A DNA stretch of 64,000 bases from Deferribacteraceae bacterium UBA6793 (GCA_002452405.1 DKFP01000006.1:1-64000); one strand, 5' to 3'; shown: positions 33,828 through 42,982, numbered from the stretch's first letter. Notes: a model not told the origin generated them from the sequence alone. A program made the numbers and translations.

Positions 33828-34982
33828 TCATCGGCTTTGTCTTCCGGTGAAAAACGCGAAAAAGACTATTCCGCAGGACAGAATAACGCCTGCAAAACCG
33901 TACATCACCTCGAAACCAAGCCATCCGCCAATGATGCCGAGCACTATTGCGCCCGTGGTTATCCCCACGTCCATGAAAGACGTGAAGAACGCCAGCGCAC
34001 CTGCCCTCTCCTGCGGCTCTGTCTTGTCCACAACGTATGCCGTAAGCGCTGGCATAAAAGCACCGAAACCAAGCCCGAAGAGTGCTCCGATGAAAGCCAG
34101 CATATACAGGTTTGACAGAAACGGCAGACAGAAGGTCGCCACAGCAAGCACACACAGAAACGGCAGAACAACTTTTCTGCGTCCGTAGATATCTGAAAGT
34201 TTACCTGCCGCAACCCTGCTCAGTAGCGTGAAGACAGCATAAACCGTAAAAAATATACCGAAATCCGCCATACCCTTCTCCGGTGCATAGACCGGAAGGA
34301 AGGTTATGACTGTGCCATAAACCGTAGATGCGCTGAAAAACGTGACGGATGCAGCCAGAACGGGCGGTTTCAGCCCGGCTTCAAATATCCCCTTTTTCTG
34401 ACCGCCGTGAGCGTCAGGCTTGCTGTCGTCAATCATTACCAACGCCAGAAAAGATAATGCTGCTGTTATTGCGGACAATGTGAACAGATAATTGAAATCA
34501 TGTGTGGTCGTAATTATCCTGCTGCCCCATGCGGGAAAAAGCGCCATTGCAAAAACGTTGGCAACGCCGTACACGCCCATCACCTCTCCCCTGCGCTGTA
34601 TGGGCGCGAGGTCGGCAACATATGCATATGCCGCGGCAAGATAACACCCGTGGGCAACGCCGTGGAACAGCCGGATAACATAAAGATGCGAAATACCGCC
34701 CGCATGGGCATAAAGAACGAAAAGCAGAGAAAACACTCCGGAACCCGCCAGAAGAAACTTTTTGCGCCCGTAGCCGTCGGCAAGTTTGCCGAAATATGGT
34801 CTTAAAATAACAGAAGTCAGCGTGAAAAAACCGACGACAGCGCCAATCTGCCCGGCGGAACCGCCGATATTCTGAACAAACTGCGGAATTGTCGGCAAAA
34901 GAAAGTAAAAACTGCCGAAATAAAGGAAGCCCGAAACACATATCAGCACAAAGTTCTTGGAATAAAGTTTAAAATCACCCAT
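33828..34982 (-). CDS. MFS transporter (drug/proton antiporter-like)
   Basis: A 384-residue major facilitator with 12 predicted membrane helices. The loop 2-3 motif is YFGKLADGYGRKKFLLAG, with a second copy GKLSDIYGRRKVVLP in the C-terminal half. The RLFHGVAHG segment in helix 4 resembles motif B, and helix 5 carries a motif C-like stretch. This is the pattern of DHA1-type exporters of small hydrophobic compounds or sugars. I place the start at ATG 34982 with GGGGCGG upstream. It stands alone on the minus strand, and the substrate is not predictable. Confidence 0.88.
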   Translation of the reverse strand: MGDFKLYSKNFVLICVSGFLYFGSFYFLLPTIPQFVQNIGGSAGQIGAVVGFFTLTSVILRPYFGKLADGYGRKKFLLAGSGVFSLLFVLYAHAGGISHLYVIRLFHGVAHGCYLAAAYAYVADLAPIQRRGEVMGVYGVANVFAMALFPAWGSRIITTTHDFNYLFTLSAITAALSFLALVMIDDSKPDAHGGQKKGIFEAGLKPPVLAASVTFFSASTVYGTVITFLPVYAPEKGMADFGIFFTVYAVFTLLSRVAAGKLSDIYGRRKVVLPFLCVLAVATFCLPFLSNLYMLAFIGALFGLGFGAFMPALTAYVVDKTEPQERAGALAFFTSFMDVGITTGAIVLGIIGGWLGFEVMYGFAGVILSCGIVFFAFFTGRQSR

Positions 34983-35245
34983 TACCGCCCCTTGGGGTAC
35001 CATATTTAATTATTATATTTGCTTAACAGGATTTGTCAAAAGTTTAATCACAAGAAAAATATTATCATATTTAACAAAAATATTGCATTTTTTATAATTT
35101 AAGTTACTTTTATCAATTATATCTCATTATAAAAATACGATTTATTCTATTTTTTACAATAGATTACAAATAATAGAATTCAGGTGAAAATATGGAATAA
35201 ATGCAGAAAAAAACTTCTGCAAAGCTCCTGAAAGGAGAAGAAAAT

Positions 35246-36856
35246 ATGGCTGTAAAAATCATTCTCAATCTTATCGGCAACGTCGCACTCCTTCTCTGGG
35301 GTCTGCACATGGTTCAAAGCGGGATAATACGGGCTTTCGGTGCGCAGATACGTAAATTTCTCGGAAAATACCTCAAAAACCGTTTTTATTCTCTCATAGC
35401 GGGTATAGGAGTGACAGCTTTTCTGCAAAGCAGCACCGCCGCCGCAATGATGCTCTCGTCTTTTTTTGCCTCAGGCATGGTAGAGCTGACCCCTGCCCTT
35501 GCAGTTATGCTTGGCGCTAATATAGGAACAACCCTTATCGTTCAGCTTCTGGCATTTGATTCATCCGCTGCCATTCCCGTTCTGCTCGCGGTGGGCGTAT
35601 ATATGTTCAAAAAAAGCAAAAGAACCGTTTTGCGCGATCTGGGCAGAGTCTTCACAGGGCTTGGACTGATGCTTCTTTCCCTTCATCTGCTTGTCACAGG
35701 ATTTGAACCCGCTCAAAACAGCCATGTTATGCGCGAACTGATGCGAAACGTCACAGACGAACCGCTCCTTAATCTTGTCATAGGCATGGTGATAGCGTGG
35801 ACTGCACATTCCGGCATCGCGGCAGTGCTTCTTGCAATGTCCCTTTCGGCGTCCGGTCTGATATCGCCCGCCGCTGTGATTGCTTTTGTATTGGGCGCAA
35901 ATATAGGTAGTGCGTTTAACCCTGTTCTGGAGAGCGTATCGGGCGACAATCCGGCACAGCGCCGTATGCCTGTGGGCAACCTGATAAACCGCATCGTCGG
36001 GTCGATCATAGTATTCCCTTTCATAGGTATCCTTGCGGATGTATTCAGCTATGACAGCGCACGCATTGCCGCGGATTTCCATACGGTATTCAACCTCTTC
36101 ACTGCGGTTCTTTTCTTTGCAGTGCTCCCTCAGTTTGCAAGGTTGCTGGAAAAGATGCTGCCGGAAAAGAAACAGACAGCCGACCCGTCAACGCCGCTGT
36201 ATCTTGACGAAAACGCCCTCTCCCTCCCCTCCGTTGCTCTCGCCTGCGCCGCGCGGGAGACACTGCGAATGGGTGATATCGTACAAAATATGCTCACCGA
36301 CGGCATGACCGCTCTTATGAACGGCGACAGAAAAGTTGCTGCGGAGGTGTGCAGAAAGGATAATGCGGTGGACAGCCTCCACGAAGCTATTAAGCACTAT
36401 ATCGTAAGCATCACCAGAGACAGGCTTGAGGGGGACGAGGGAAAGCGCGCACTTGAAATAATGACGTTTTCAATAAATCTGGAACACATCGGCGACATAA
36501 TAGACAAAAATCTGATGGAGCTGGCAACTAAAAAAATCAAAAACAGGCTGAATTTCTCCGAGGAGGGCAAAGGTGAGCTTGAAACTATGTACGGAATAGT
36601 TCTTGAAAACCTGAAGGTGGCATTCAGCGTATTTATGACGGGTGACAGGCGGCTTGCCCAATATCTTTTGAACGAAAAAGGCAGACTGAGGGAACTGGAA
36701 ACGGAGGCATCGGAAAAACACCTGCTGCGCCTGCGCGAAGGCATACCTGAGAGCATAGAGACAAGCTCGCTCCATATCGATATACTAAGAGATCTGCGGC
36801 GGATACACTCGCACATCTGCGCGGTGGCATATCCGCCTCTGGAAACTGAAAGTTGA
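35246..36856 (+). CDS. Na+/phosphate cotransporter with PhoU-like domain (NptA/YjbB type)
   Basis: A 536-residue membrane transporter. The N-terminal half (about 1-300) has the inverted repeat of Na/Pi cotransporters, with FLQSSTAAAMM and GANIGTT in repeat 1 and the corresponding GIAAVLLAMSLSAS and GANIGSA in repeat 2. The C-terminal half (about 330-536) is a helical PhoU-like domain. AAGGAG lies 8 bases before the ATG at 35246. The downstream PAS regulator gene begins close to its stop, so the two are probably co-transcribed. Phosphate (or arsenate) transport is from the family. Confidence 0.92.
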   Translation: MAVKIILNLIGNVALLLWGLHMVQSGIIRAFGAQIRKFLGKYLKNRFYSLIAGIGVTAFLQSSTAAAMMLSSFFASGMVELTPALAVMLGANIGTTLIVQLLAFDSSAAIPVLLAVGVYMFKKSKRTVLRDLGRVFTGLGLMLLSLHLLVTGFEPAQNSHVMRELMRNVTDEPLLNLVIGMVIAWTAHSGIAAVLLAMSLSASGLISPAAVIAFVLGANIGSAFNPVLESVSGDNPAQRRMPVGNLINRIVGSIIVFPFIGILADVFSYDSARIAADFHTVFNLFTAVLFFAVLPQFARLLEKMLPEKKQTADPSTPLYLDENALSLPSVALACAARETLRMGDIVQNMLTDGMTALMNGDRKVAAEVCRKDNAVDSLHEAIKHYIVSITRDRLEGDEGKRALEIMTFSINLEHIGDIIDKNLMELATKKIKNRLNFSEEGKGELETMYGIVLENLKVAFSVFMTGDRRLAQYLLNEKGRLRELETEASEKHLLRLREGIPESIETSSLHIDILRDLRRIHSHICAVAYPPLETES

Positions 36857-36897
36857 AAAAAGGGTGTAACTTCTGGTATTCTGTTTCAGAGGCAAAA

Positions 36898-38547
36898 ATG
36901 CTGACCGATTTACTTAACGGCTTTATCGAAGAGATGGAAACCTTTCTGAACGGCTGGACACGGCATATGGAGGCGGCTGGATACCTTGAGCATACCACAG
37001 CGAAAAGGGACGACTGCATCCGTAGCCTGCTTGGCGTTCTGGAGCCGATGAAAAAGCATCTGGCGGAAGGCAGACCCGTTGAGTTCGCATATATAATGAA
37101 GAACAGCCGTGATATGGCGGACGGTCTTGTTATGATGGCGGAGCGCCACAAGGCGCGCGGCATCACCGCGGAGATGTTCTTCGGCTGTTTCAAAACGCTT
37201 ATACACTCGCTGGACGACATCATCCTTGCCTCGCCTGCTCGGTCCGGTGAAAAACTCAAACTGTACATAGAGTTCCGCAGACTTCTCGACTGTGTTGAAT
37301 CAATAACCATATCCAAATGGGACAAGCAGTCCAGAGACGACAGGATGAAGATGCTGGAAAGAACCGACCGCATCCTCACCCTTGCCAAAAATAAATACGA
37401 AAACATCTTTCAGGCGACGTCAGATATTGTTCTCGTCACCGACTCCGAAGGGCGCATACTTGAGATGAACCGCGCCGCAGAGGAGAAATTCGGACAAAAC
37501 GCAATAGGTTTCGCCATCTGGAGATATCTCGGTATACAGCCAGTCCCCATGGGCGAACTGTTGAAAGAATACCCCGCACAGGCGCGGAAAGAACTGCATC
37601 TGCCGGACAACTCGGCAATAGTCACCATAGGTGTCGTACCCCTGAAAAAAGTCTCACTGGCATCCGCCGGATACGTCATAATAATCAGCGATATAACGTG
37701 CATGGTGGAACAGCGGGCACGACTGGAACAGCTTGTCAGCGAGCGCACGGCAGCGCTTTCCAAATCCGAGAATCTTTTCCGCTCGCTCTTTTCCAGCGCG
37801 GGAGAAGGCATCATCCTCGCCGACAGGAACCTGAGCATTGTCCAGTCCAACGAAAAAGCGGACAGGATGTTCGGTTTCGGCACAATAGGGCTTACAGGCA
37901 TAAACTGCGGAAAGATATTGCATCCGGACGGGTTTAAAACCATTAAAAACAGCTTTGCCAACATTGACATCAGCAGCACTGAAACAACCTGCATCACCAC
38001 CCGCGGTGAAACTTTCCCTGCAAACATAACCACAAGCAAACTGACTCTTGGTGACGAACCATACCTTCACCTTATCGTGCGCGACATCACTCAGCAGAAA
38101 AACATGGAGGAGAACATACTCCTTGAAAAAGCAGCAGCAGAGGAGATGAACGTCACCCTCCGCAACGTCATGAAGACCATCGGCAAGGACAAAGAAGAGA
38201 CCGAGCGCACCATCGCGCAGCGCATAACCACGCAAATACTGCCTTCCATGCAGAAACTTGCCATGGAGGACAACGTTGAGATACGGAAGATGTATGCCAA
38301 TATGATAAAAGAGCAGCTCGCTTCTCTGACAGGAATAAACGCGGCGAACAACGCCAGCCTTATGAAACTGAGTAAGGCGGAGATACAGATCTGCCAGCTC
38401 ATTCAGGCGGGCAAAAGCAGCAAAGAGATCGGTGACATGATGAATATATCGTTTGAAACGGTTCAGACCCACAGAAAAAACATCAGAAAAAAACTGGGAC
38501 TGAACGGCAAAGACCTGAACCTTTACTCCTTTCTGACCAATACCTGA
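36898..38547 (+). CDS. PAS-PAS-LuxR type transcriptional regulator
   Basis: A 549-residue cytoplasmic one-component regulator. A helical N-terminal domain comes first (about 1-165), then PAS 1 (about 170-285; IFQATSDIVLVTDSEGRI) and PAS 2 (about 305-415; LFRSLFSSAGEGIILADRN). A helical linker (about 415-475) leads to a GerE/LuxR helix-turn-helix (about 485-545; LSKAEIQICQLIQAGKSSKEIG, then TVQTHRKNIRKKLGL). No receiver domain or membrane segment. ATG 36898 has AGAGG seven bases upstream; an in-frame TTG at 36853 overlapping the transporter stop is possible. It likely activates the downstream molybdoenzyme operon through TACCCCAT repeats. Confidence 0.85.
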   Translation: MLTDLLNGFIEEMETFLNGWTRHMEAAGYLEHTTAKRDDCIRSLLGVLEPMKKHLAEGRPVEFAYIMKNSRDMADGLVMMAERHKARGITAEMFFGCFKTLIHSLDDIILASPARSGEKLKLYIEFRRLLDCVESITISKWDKQSRDDRMKMLERTDRILTLAKNKYENIFQATSDIVLVTDSEGRILEMNRAAEEKFGQNAIGFAIWRYLGIQPVPMGELLKEYPAQARKELHLPDNSAIVTIGVVPLKKVSLASAGYVIIISDITCMVEQRARLEQLVSERTAALSKSENLFRSLFSSAGEGIILADRNLSIVQSNEKADRMFGFGTIGLTGINCGKILHPDGFKTIKNSFANIDISSTETTCITTRGETFPANITTSKLTLGDEPYLHLIVRDITQQKNMEENILLEKAAAEEMNVTLRNVMKTIGKDKEETERTIAQRITTQILPSMQKLAMEDNVEIRKMYANMIKEQLASLTGINAANNASLMKLSKAEIQICQLIQAGKSSKEIGDMMNISFETVQTHRKNIRKKLGLNGKDLNLYSFLTNT

Positions 38548-38927
38548 ACCCCACCCAAAGGTGGAAGAAAATCCACCCCAGCCCTCCTTTGCCAAAGGAG
38601 GGAGTGAAGACAGACTGCTTCGTTGCACTCGCAGATATCTTCTCTCCAATTGCTTTTCAGAACCGAGCAGCTCAAGGCGGAGGTTATAAAAAATACAAAA
38701 TTAGATAAAGCGGGAAGATGCGAGCTATGCAAGGAAGATTTTCTGAGATGAGCAAAAGCATACAAATGATGTATGTGTTGCGAACGAAGGGAATCTGACG
38801 TAGCAGAGCGAAGTATATTGCCGCGCATATCGGGTAGAAAACATACCCGATAATTACCCCATCCTTAACATTCATACCCCATACATACCTGCCTATAATA
38901 ACGTATAAATAAATATGCGAGGCAAAG
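38548..38927. other. Intergenic region with repeat fragments and regulatory DNA
   Basis: A 380-bp gap. It holds a CCCTCCTTT / AAAGGAGGG hairpin (38582-38602, likely terminator of the regulator gene) and a fragment of the dispersed palindrome (AGACTGCTTCGTTGCACTCGC from 38613, left arm only). A degenerate 38650-38820 segment follows with no convincing gene. An inverted repeat TATCGGGTA / TACCCGATA (38829-38853) precedes the promoter of the molybdoenzyme operon. Confidence 0.65.
38855..38899 (+). promoter_or_regulatory. Promoter and activator-like repeats of molybdoenzyme operon
   Basis: TATAAT at 38894-38899 with a poor -35 (TTCATA at 38871-38876, 17-bp spacer) implies an activated promoter. 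Direct repeats TACCCCAT occur at 38855-38862 and 38875-38882, exactly 20 bp (two helical turns) apart, and a TACCCGATA half of an inverted repeat lies just upstream. These resemble NarL-type TACYNMT heptamers, fitting a LuxR-fold activator. Confidence 0.55.
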
Positions 38928-39482
38928 ATGTATAACGCAGAAAATATCCAAAACATCCTTGAGCAACTGCGTGACTTCTTTTATTTCGGAACGCAGGACA
39001 CAATGAAACAGGCATATCATGAAATGTGCCGTATTAACGGAAAAGAGCCGTCACAAACCGACTGGGTAGAGGAGGAATACTGCTTTAACAGGCTGTTTGT
39101 GGGTCCCGTTGCTCCCGCCGCACCAATGCTGGCATCCTATTATCTGGAAACAGACATGGCATACAACGGACATGTCACAAAATGCGTGAAAAATCTTTAC
39201 TCCACCATCGGGCTGGAACTACCGGAAAGTGTCAACATGCCGGAAGACAGCCTTCCTTTTGAGCTTGATGCCTGCCGATACCTGACACAGTTGGACAGGA
39301 TTGCAAAAGAAGCGTCCGAAATCCGCAAATATTTCATAAAAAATCATATGAGCGATTGGGTGAGACTGTTCCTGAATAGAACCGAAAACGAACAGAAAAC
39401 GCCTGCCGTTGATTATATGCTTTTTATCCTTAAACGGTGGATAGAATCCGCCGTTGCCGAACTAGCTGCTCAGGAGGTCTAA
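38928..39482 (+). CDS. TorD/DmsD-like molybdoenzyme chaperone
   Basis: A 184-residue all-helical cytoplasmic protein with the TorD-family core EEYCFNRLFVGPVAPAAPMLASYY. These chaperones bind the Tat signal of a partner molybdoenzyme and hold it until the cofactor is inserted. Its gene is immediately upstream (1 base) of the Tat-exported oxidoreductase, which is almost certainly its client. GAGG lies 7 bases before the ATG. First gene of a three-gene operon. Confidence 0.9.
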   Translation: MYNAENIQNILEQLRDFFYFGTQDTMKQAYHEMCRINGKEPSQTDWVEEEYCFNRLFVGPVAPAAPMLASYYLETDMAYNGHVTKCVKNLYSTIGLELPESVNMPEDSLPFELDACRYLTQLDRIAKEASEIRKYFIKNHMSDWVRLFLNRTENEQKTPAVDYMLFILKRWIESAVAELAAQEV

Positions 39483-39483
39483 A

Positions 39484-41748
39484 ATGGACGGTAAAAAAAA
39501 GCAGAGACTTGAAGATGTCTGCTCCCTGTCCCGACGCGAGATTTTAAAGGGTCTTGCGGCTGCGGGCGCACTGGCATCCATCCCTGCGGGTCTTTTTAAA
39601 GCGGAGGCGTGGGAACGCACCAGGTATCAGTCAGGTCTGAAAACTTTCCGCAACGCCTGCCCCAGAAACTGTTATGACACATGCAGTATCGTTACATACG
39701 TTAAAGACGGCGCAATCGAGTTTGTCGAAGGCGCGAAAGAATCAACATTCACAGACGGAGCGCTCTGCGTCAAAGGCTTTTCATACCCCAGAAGAGTCTA
39801 CAGCCCCGACAGGATCAAATACCCCATGATTCAGGACAAACGCGGTAGCGGAAACTGGCGCCGCATAAGCTGGGACGAAGCTCTGGACATCATCTCCGAC
39901 AAGATACTTGAGATGAAACAGAAGGATGGTTCACTTCTCGGCATGGCTCTGGACAAATATTCCGGTAATTTCGGAATCACACACTACGGCGTTGAAGGAA
40001 TGTTCTCGTCCCTCGGCTATACCACACGTTTTGTCGGAACGCCCTGCTGGCCTGCGGGTATCGATGCGCAGAACTTCGACATGGGTAACATGTGGTGCAA
40101 CGACCCAGAAGATATGGTAAAGGCAAAATATATCATCGTGTGGGGTGGAAACCCTGCCTGGAACTCCGTACATACAATGAAATTCATATACGAGGCACAG
40201 GCGCGCGGCGCAAAACTTGTGGTCATCGACCCTATCCTCACACAGACTGCGGCGAAAGCTGACACTTATATCCGCGTAAAAACCGGACAGGATGGCGCGC
40301 TGGCACTGGGAATGGCGAAGCACATAGTTGAAAAAGAGCTGTACGACAAAGAGTTTGTGACCAAATATGCAAAAGGGTTCAAAGAATTTAAAGCGTATCT
40401 GGATAAACACGTTACTGTCAAATGGGCTGCCGCCGAAACAGGCGTAAGCGAAAAAATAATCCGTCAGATTGCCGATGAATATGCAAAAGCCGATCCTGCG
40501 ACAATCTGGATAGGGTACGGGATGCAGCGCCACACCAACGGCGGCGCATCCGTGCGTTCAATCGACGCTCTTGCGGCACTCACCGGAAACATCGGCAAAG
40601 AGGGCGGCGGCGCAAGATACGGGCATCTCTCCACATGGGGATTTAACTACAACGCAATGGTGCAGAAACAGCCCGAAGGCTCAGTTGGCTACACAGGAAA
40701 GGACAAGATAAAAAGTGAGTTTGACCAGACAGCAGGAGAAACGCAGTCATACTCCGACAGAACCATAAACATAAATAAGATAGCAGAGTCGATACTCACA
40801 ACGGACGAGCCTCCAATACGTCTGTTGTGGGTCGCCTGCAAAAACCCTTTCGCGCAGGATTTTGACCGCAATAAGATGAAAAAGGCATTCGCGAAACTTG
40901 AGATGGTGGTCACTGTTGACCAGTTCTTCAACGAAACAGTACAGAACTCCGACATTGTGCTCCCCTGCACAACGCTTTTCGAGGAAAACACGGTCAACGT
41001 CTCTTATTGGCACTACTGGATGAGCCTGAACGAAAAAGCTATTGAAAACCAGTACGAGGCAAAATCCGACCTTGAGATAGCCGCTCTGCTCTCCGCAAAA
41101 ATGAACGCGAAGGTCGCTGGATCCTGCACTTTCCCGCAGATAACCGACACGAAAGTGTGGATGGAAAAGGAGTTCAATGACGGAATTTACAAATATTTCG
41201 GCATAAAAAGCTGGGAAGAGCTTCGAAACGGTCCCAAAAAGGCGATACTCACATCAACAGCCTCATGGAGCGACAAAAAATTCGGAACGCCTTCAGGAAA
41301 ATATGAATTTATGTCCGACCTCGCAAAAGAATACGGACACAAGGCACTTCCCGAATACAAAGAACGAAGGAAACCCTACGGAAAATTCCGTATCCTGACT
41401 CCCCATACCCAGTTCGGGCTGCACTCGCAGTTCAACAACATCGACTATATGGAGGACTTCAACAAAGGTCCCCTCGTATACATGAACCCCACAGCCGCCA
41501 AAAGCAAAGGTATCAAAGACGGCGACACTGTTAAGGTCTCCAACAAGACCGGAGCCGTCACCCTGAAAGTTAATCTGACGGAGAACATCGCACCGGACGT
41601 ACTGCTTATGTACGAAGCGTGGTTCAAAGGGAAGGACTTCAACGTTCAGGAGCTGGTGGACGACACATCCAGCGACATGGGAACCTTTAAAACCGGCGCA
41701 CCCGGTGTGGCAATCCATGACCAGTTCGGCGACATAGTGAAGGCATAG
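39484..41748 (+). CDS. Tat-exported molybdopterin oxidoreductase, DMSO reductase family
   Basis: A 754-residue catalytic subunit. Its twin-arginine signal (SRREILK at residues 16-22, then a hydrophobic AAAGALASIPAGLF core) directs export to the periplasm. A [4Fe-4S] site is formed by C59, C63, C67 and C95 (CPRNCYDTC, LCVKG). Molybdopterin-binding segments follow, including WGGNPAWNS, GYGMQRHTNGG and the C-terminal cap domain. The likely metal-ligand region is VGTPCWPAG (C188), so a Cys ligand is possible, unlike the Ser of DmsA. AGGAGG lies 6 bases upstream. The partner is the four-cluster subunit; no membrane anchor is encoded. The substrate is unknown (S-oxide, polysulfide, tetrathionate or other). 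Confidence 0.9.
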   Translation: MDGKKKQRLEDVCSLSRREILKGLAAAGALASIPAGLFKAEAWERTRYQSGLKTFRNACPRNCYDTCSIVTYVKDGAIEFVEGAKESTFTDGALCVKGFSYPRRVYSPDRIKYPMIQDKRGSGNWRRISWDEALDIISDKILEMKQKDGSLLGMALDKYSGNFGITHYGVEGMFSSLGYTTRFVGTPCWPAGIDAQNFDMGNMWCNDPEDMVKAKYIIVWGGNPAWNSVHTMKFIYEAQARGAKLVVIDPILTQTAAKADTYIRVKTGQDGALALGMAKHIVEKELYDKEFVTKYAKGFKEFKAYLDKHVTVKWAAAETGVSEKIIRQIADEYAKADPATIWIGYGMQRHTNGGASVRSIDALAALTGNIGKEGGGARYGHLSTWGFNYNAMVQKQPEGSVGYTGKDKIKSEFDQTAGETQSYSDRTININKIAESILTTDEPPIRLLWVACKNPFAQDFDRNKMKKAFAKLEMVVTVDQFFNETVQNSDIVLPCTTLFEENTVNVSYWHYWMSLNEKAIENQYEAKSDLEIAALLSAKMNAKVAGSCTFPQITDTKVWMEKEFNDGIYKYFGIKSWEELRNGPKKAILTSTASWSDKKFGTPSGKYEFMSDLAKEYGHKALPEYKERRKPYGKFRILTPHTQFGLHSQFNNIDYMEDFNKGPLVYMNPTAAKSKGIKDGDTVKVSNKTGAVTLKVNLTENIAPDVLLMYEAWFKGKDFNVQELVDDTSSDMGTFKTGAPGVAIHDQFGDIVKA

Positions 41749-41758
41749 GGGGAAAAAC

Positions 41759-42331
41759 ATGAAAAAACAGCTTGCCTTTATGGTGAATTCTAAAAAATGT
41801 ATCGGCTGCTACTCCTGCGCCATGGCATGTAAAAACCAGTACCATCAGGAACCGGGCGTGGCATGGAGAAACCTTCAGCCGCTGGAGGCAAAGGACTATC
41901 CCCACAGGGACAGAGCCTTCTTTTCACTCTCATGCAACCACTGCGAAAAACCCGTATGCGTGCAGGTCTGCCCGGTCGGTGCACACGTAAAACGCGAAAA
42001 GGACGGTATAGTGGTTCACTCTTCCGACAAGTGCATTTATTGCCGTCAGTGCATAGAAAGCTGCTCATACCACGCGCCCAAGGACAATGAAGTTCTCCAG
42101 CGCGCAGAAAAATGCAGCATGTGCTTTGAGCGTATCGATGCGGGGCTTATGCCCGCCTGCGTTCAGGGCTGCCCTGCAAAGGCCCTCACACTGGTGGAAC
42201 TCTCCGCACCCGAAGCACAGAAAGGCGTGCAGTATCCGAAAGGATTCGGCAAATTCACACAGCTTAACCCGTCCACAAGATTTGTCGAGGCTAAAGCTCC
42301 CCAGCTTGTGCTGGCGGCTAAGGATAACTGA
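41759..42331 (+). CDS. Four-cluster ferredoxin subunit (DmsB/NrfC-like)
   Basis: A 190-residue electron-transfer subunit with 16 cysteines in four groups: CIGCYSCAMAC, CNHCEKPVCVQVCP, CIYCRQCIESC and CSMCFE..ACVQGCP, each pairing to hold four [4Fe-4S] clusters. It has no signal peptide of its own, so it would be co-exported with the Tat-bearing catalytic subunit, as in DmsAB. The usual third subunit (DmsC or NrfD) is missing, leaving the quinone link unexplained. GGGGG lies 6 bases before the ATG. Confidence 0.95.
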   Translation: MKKQLAFMVNSKKCIGCYSCAMACKNQYHQEPGVAWRNLQPLEAKDYPHRDRAFFSLSCNHCEKPVCVQVCPVGAHVKREKDGIVVHSSDKCIYCRQCIESCSYHAPKDNEVLQRAEKCSMCFERIDAGLMPACVQGCPAKALTLVELSAPEAQKGVQYPKGFGKFTQLNPSTRFVEAKAPQLVLAAKDN

Positions 42332-42386
42332 CAATACGGGGCGCGGACAGCGCCAGCAGGTTGCTGACAAAAGTACCAATGGATAA

Positions 42387-42470
42387 TGAGACTGCTTCGT
42401 CAGCCTCCGGCTTCCTCGCAGAGACAGTATCACGTCTTCGCGAGGAGTATAACGACGAAGCGATCTCGCA
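42387..42470. repeat. Dispersed imperfect palindrome, copy 4 (extended arms)
   Basis: TGAGACTGCTTCGTC ... CCTCGCAGAGAC ... GTCTTCGCGAGGAG ... ACGAAGCGATCTCG. The palindrome extends outward (GACAAAAGT..GGATAATGAGA against CGCATTATCCTGACTTTGTC), and both flanks carry GGGGCGCGGACAGCGCC, giving a nested structure over about 42339-42521. Confidence 0.85.
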
Positions 42471-42496
42471 TTATCCTGACTTTGTCATCAGTCTGC

Positions 42497-42521
42497 GGGG
42501 GGGGGGCGCGGACAGCGCCCC
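42497..42521. repeat. G10 homopolymer and hairpin before exported protein gene
   Basis: Ten consecutive G residues (42497-42506) run into the hairpin GGGGCGC / GCGCCCC (42503-42521), 11 bases before the ATG at 42532. Such tracts are prone to slippage; an in-frame ORF continues through it from 42361. Confidence 0.8.
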
Positions 42522-42531
42522 GCTTAAAACT

Positions 42532-42870
42532 ATGAAAAGATTATTGCTCTTCGTCTTACTATGTGCCTCCGGCATAACGGCATATGCGGAAACTGTCATA
42601 TCAGCTCCGACAGACACGCCAATAAGCATACGCACAGAATCGCCGGAACCAAAAAAGGGGGGAGGGGATTTTTATACCGTAAAGGTATCTGAGGTCGAGG
42701 GCATGACTGCGGAAGCGGGCATACCCAAAACAATGCTGCTATTCAGCAGAGAAGGTACCTTTTCGGTAGATATCTCGGTCATACATATTGAAAAAGGAAG
42801 CTGCGGCGGAGTCGAATCATCCGTTTATTCCAAGCAGAAGTTCACAATTAAAACCTACAAACAAAAATAA
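42532..42870 (+). CDS. Small exported protein (112 aa)
   Basis: A 112-residue protein with a Sec signal peptide (MKRLLLFVLLCASGITAYA, cleavage before ETVISAP) and a mature beta-rich domain of about 93 residues. One cysteine remains in GSCGGVESSV. I place the start at ATG 42532 because the signal peptide begins there; the reading frame extends back to 42361 through the repeat but encodes no plausible domain. No good ribosome-binding site is seen, since the G tract and hairpin occupy that position. Function unknown. Confidence 0.68.
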   Translation: MKRLLLFVLLCASGITAYAETVISAPTDTPISIRTESPEPKKGGGDFYTVKVSEVEGMTAEAGIPKTMLLFSREGTFSVDISVIHIEKGSCGGVESSVYSKQKFTIKTYKQK

Positions 42871-42982
42871 ATACTCAACAATACAAATTCTTCTTTCCTG
42901 TTCGTAACTTAAATTTCAAATCACTGGTAATTCCACAAAAAACGTGATAAACATATATTATAATGTTTTTGGGAATGAGACC

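Noticed and set aside
37654..38649. Minus-strand ORF of 331 aa opposite the PAS-LuxR regulator
   Set aside because: The plus-strand frame has two PAS domains and a LuxR helix-turn-helix; the antisense frame has no recognisable fold.
38684..38956. Minus-strand ORF (90 aa, hydrophobic) across the intergenic region before the TorD-like gene
   Set aside because: It covers the promoter and repeat DNA of the molybdoenzyme operon and runs into the next gene; no ribosome-binding site. Hydrophobicity probably comes from AT-rich sequence.
42361..42531. N-terminal extension of the exported 112-aa protein through the dispersed repeat
   Set aside because: A signal peptide begins at 42532, and the extension is translated palindrome and G tract with no domain. 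I kept it only as a phase-variation possibility.
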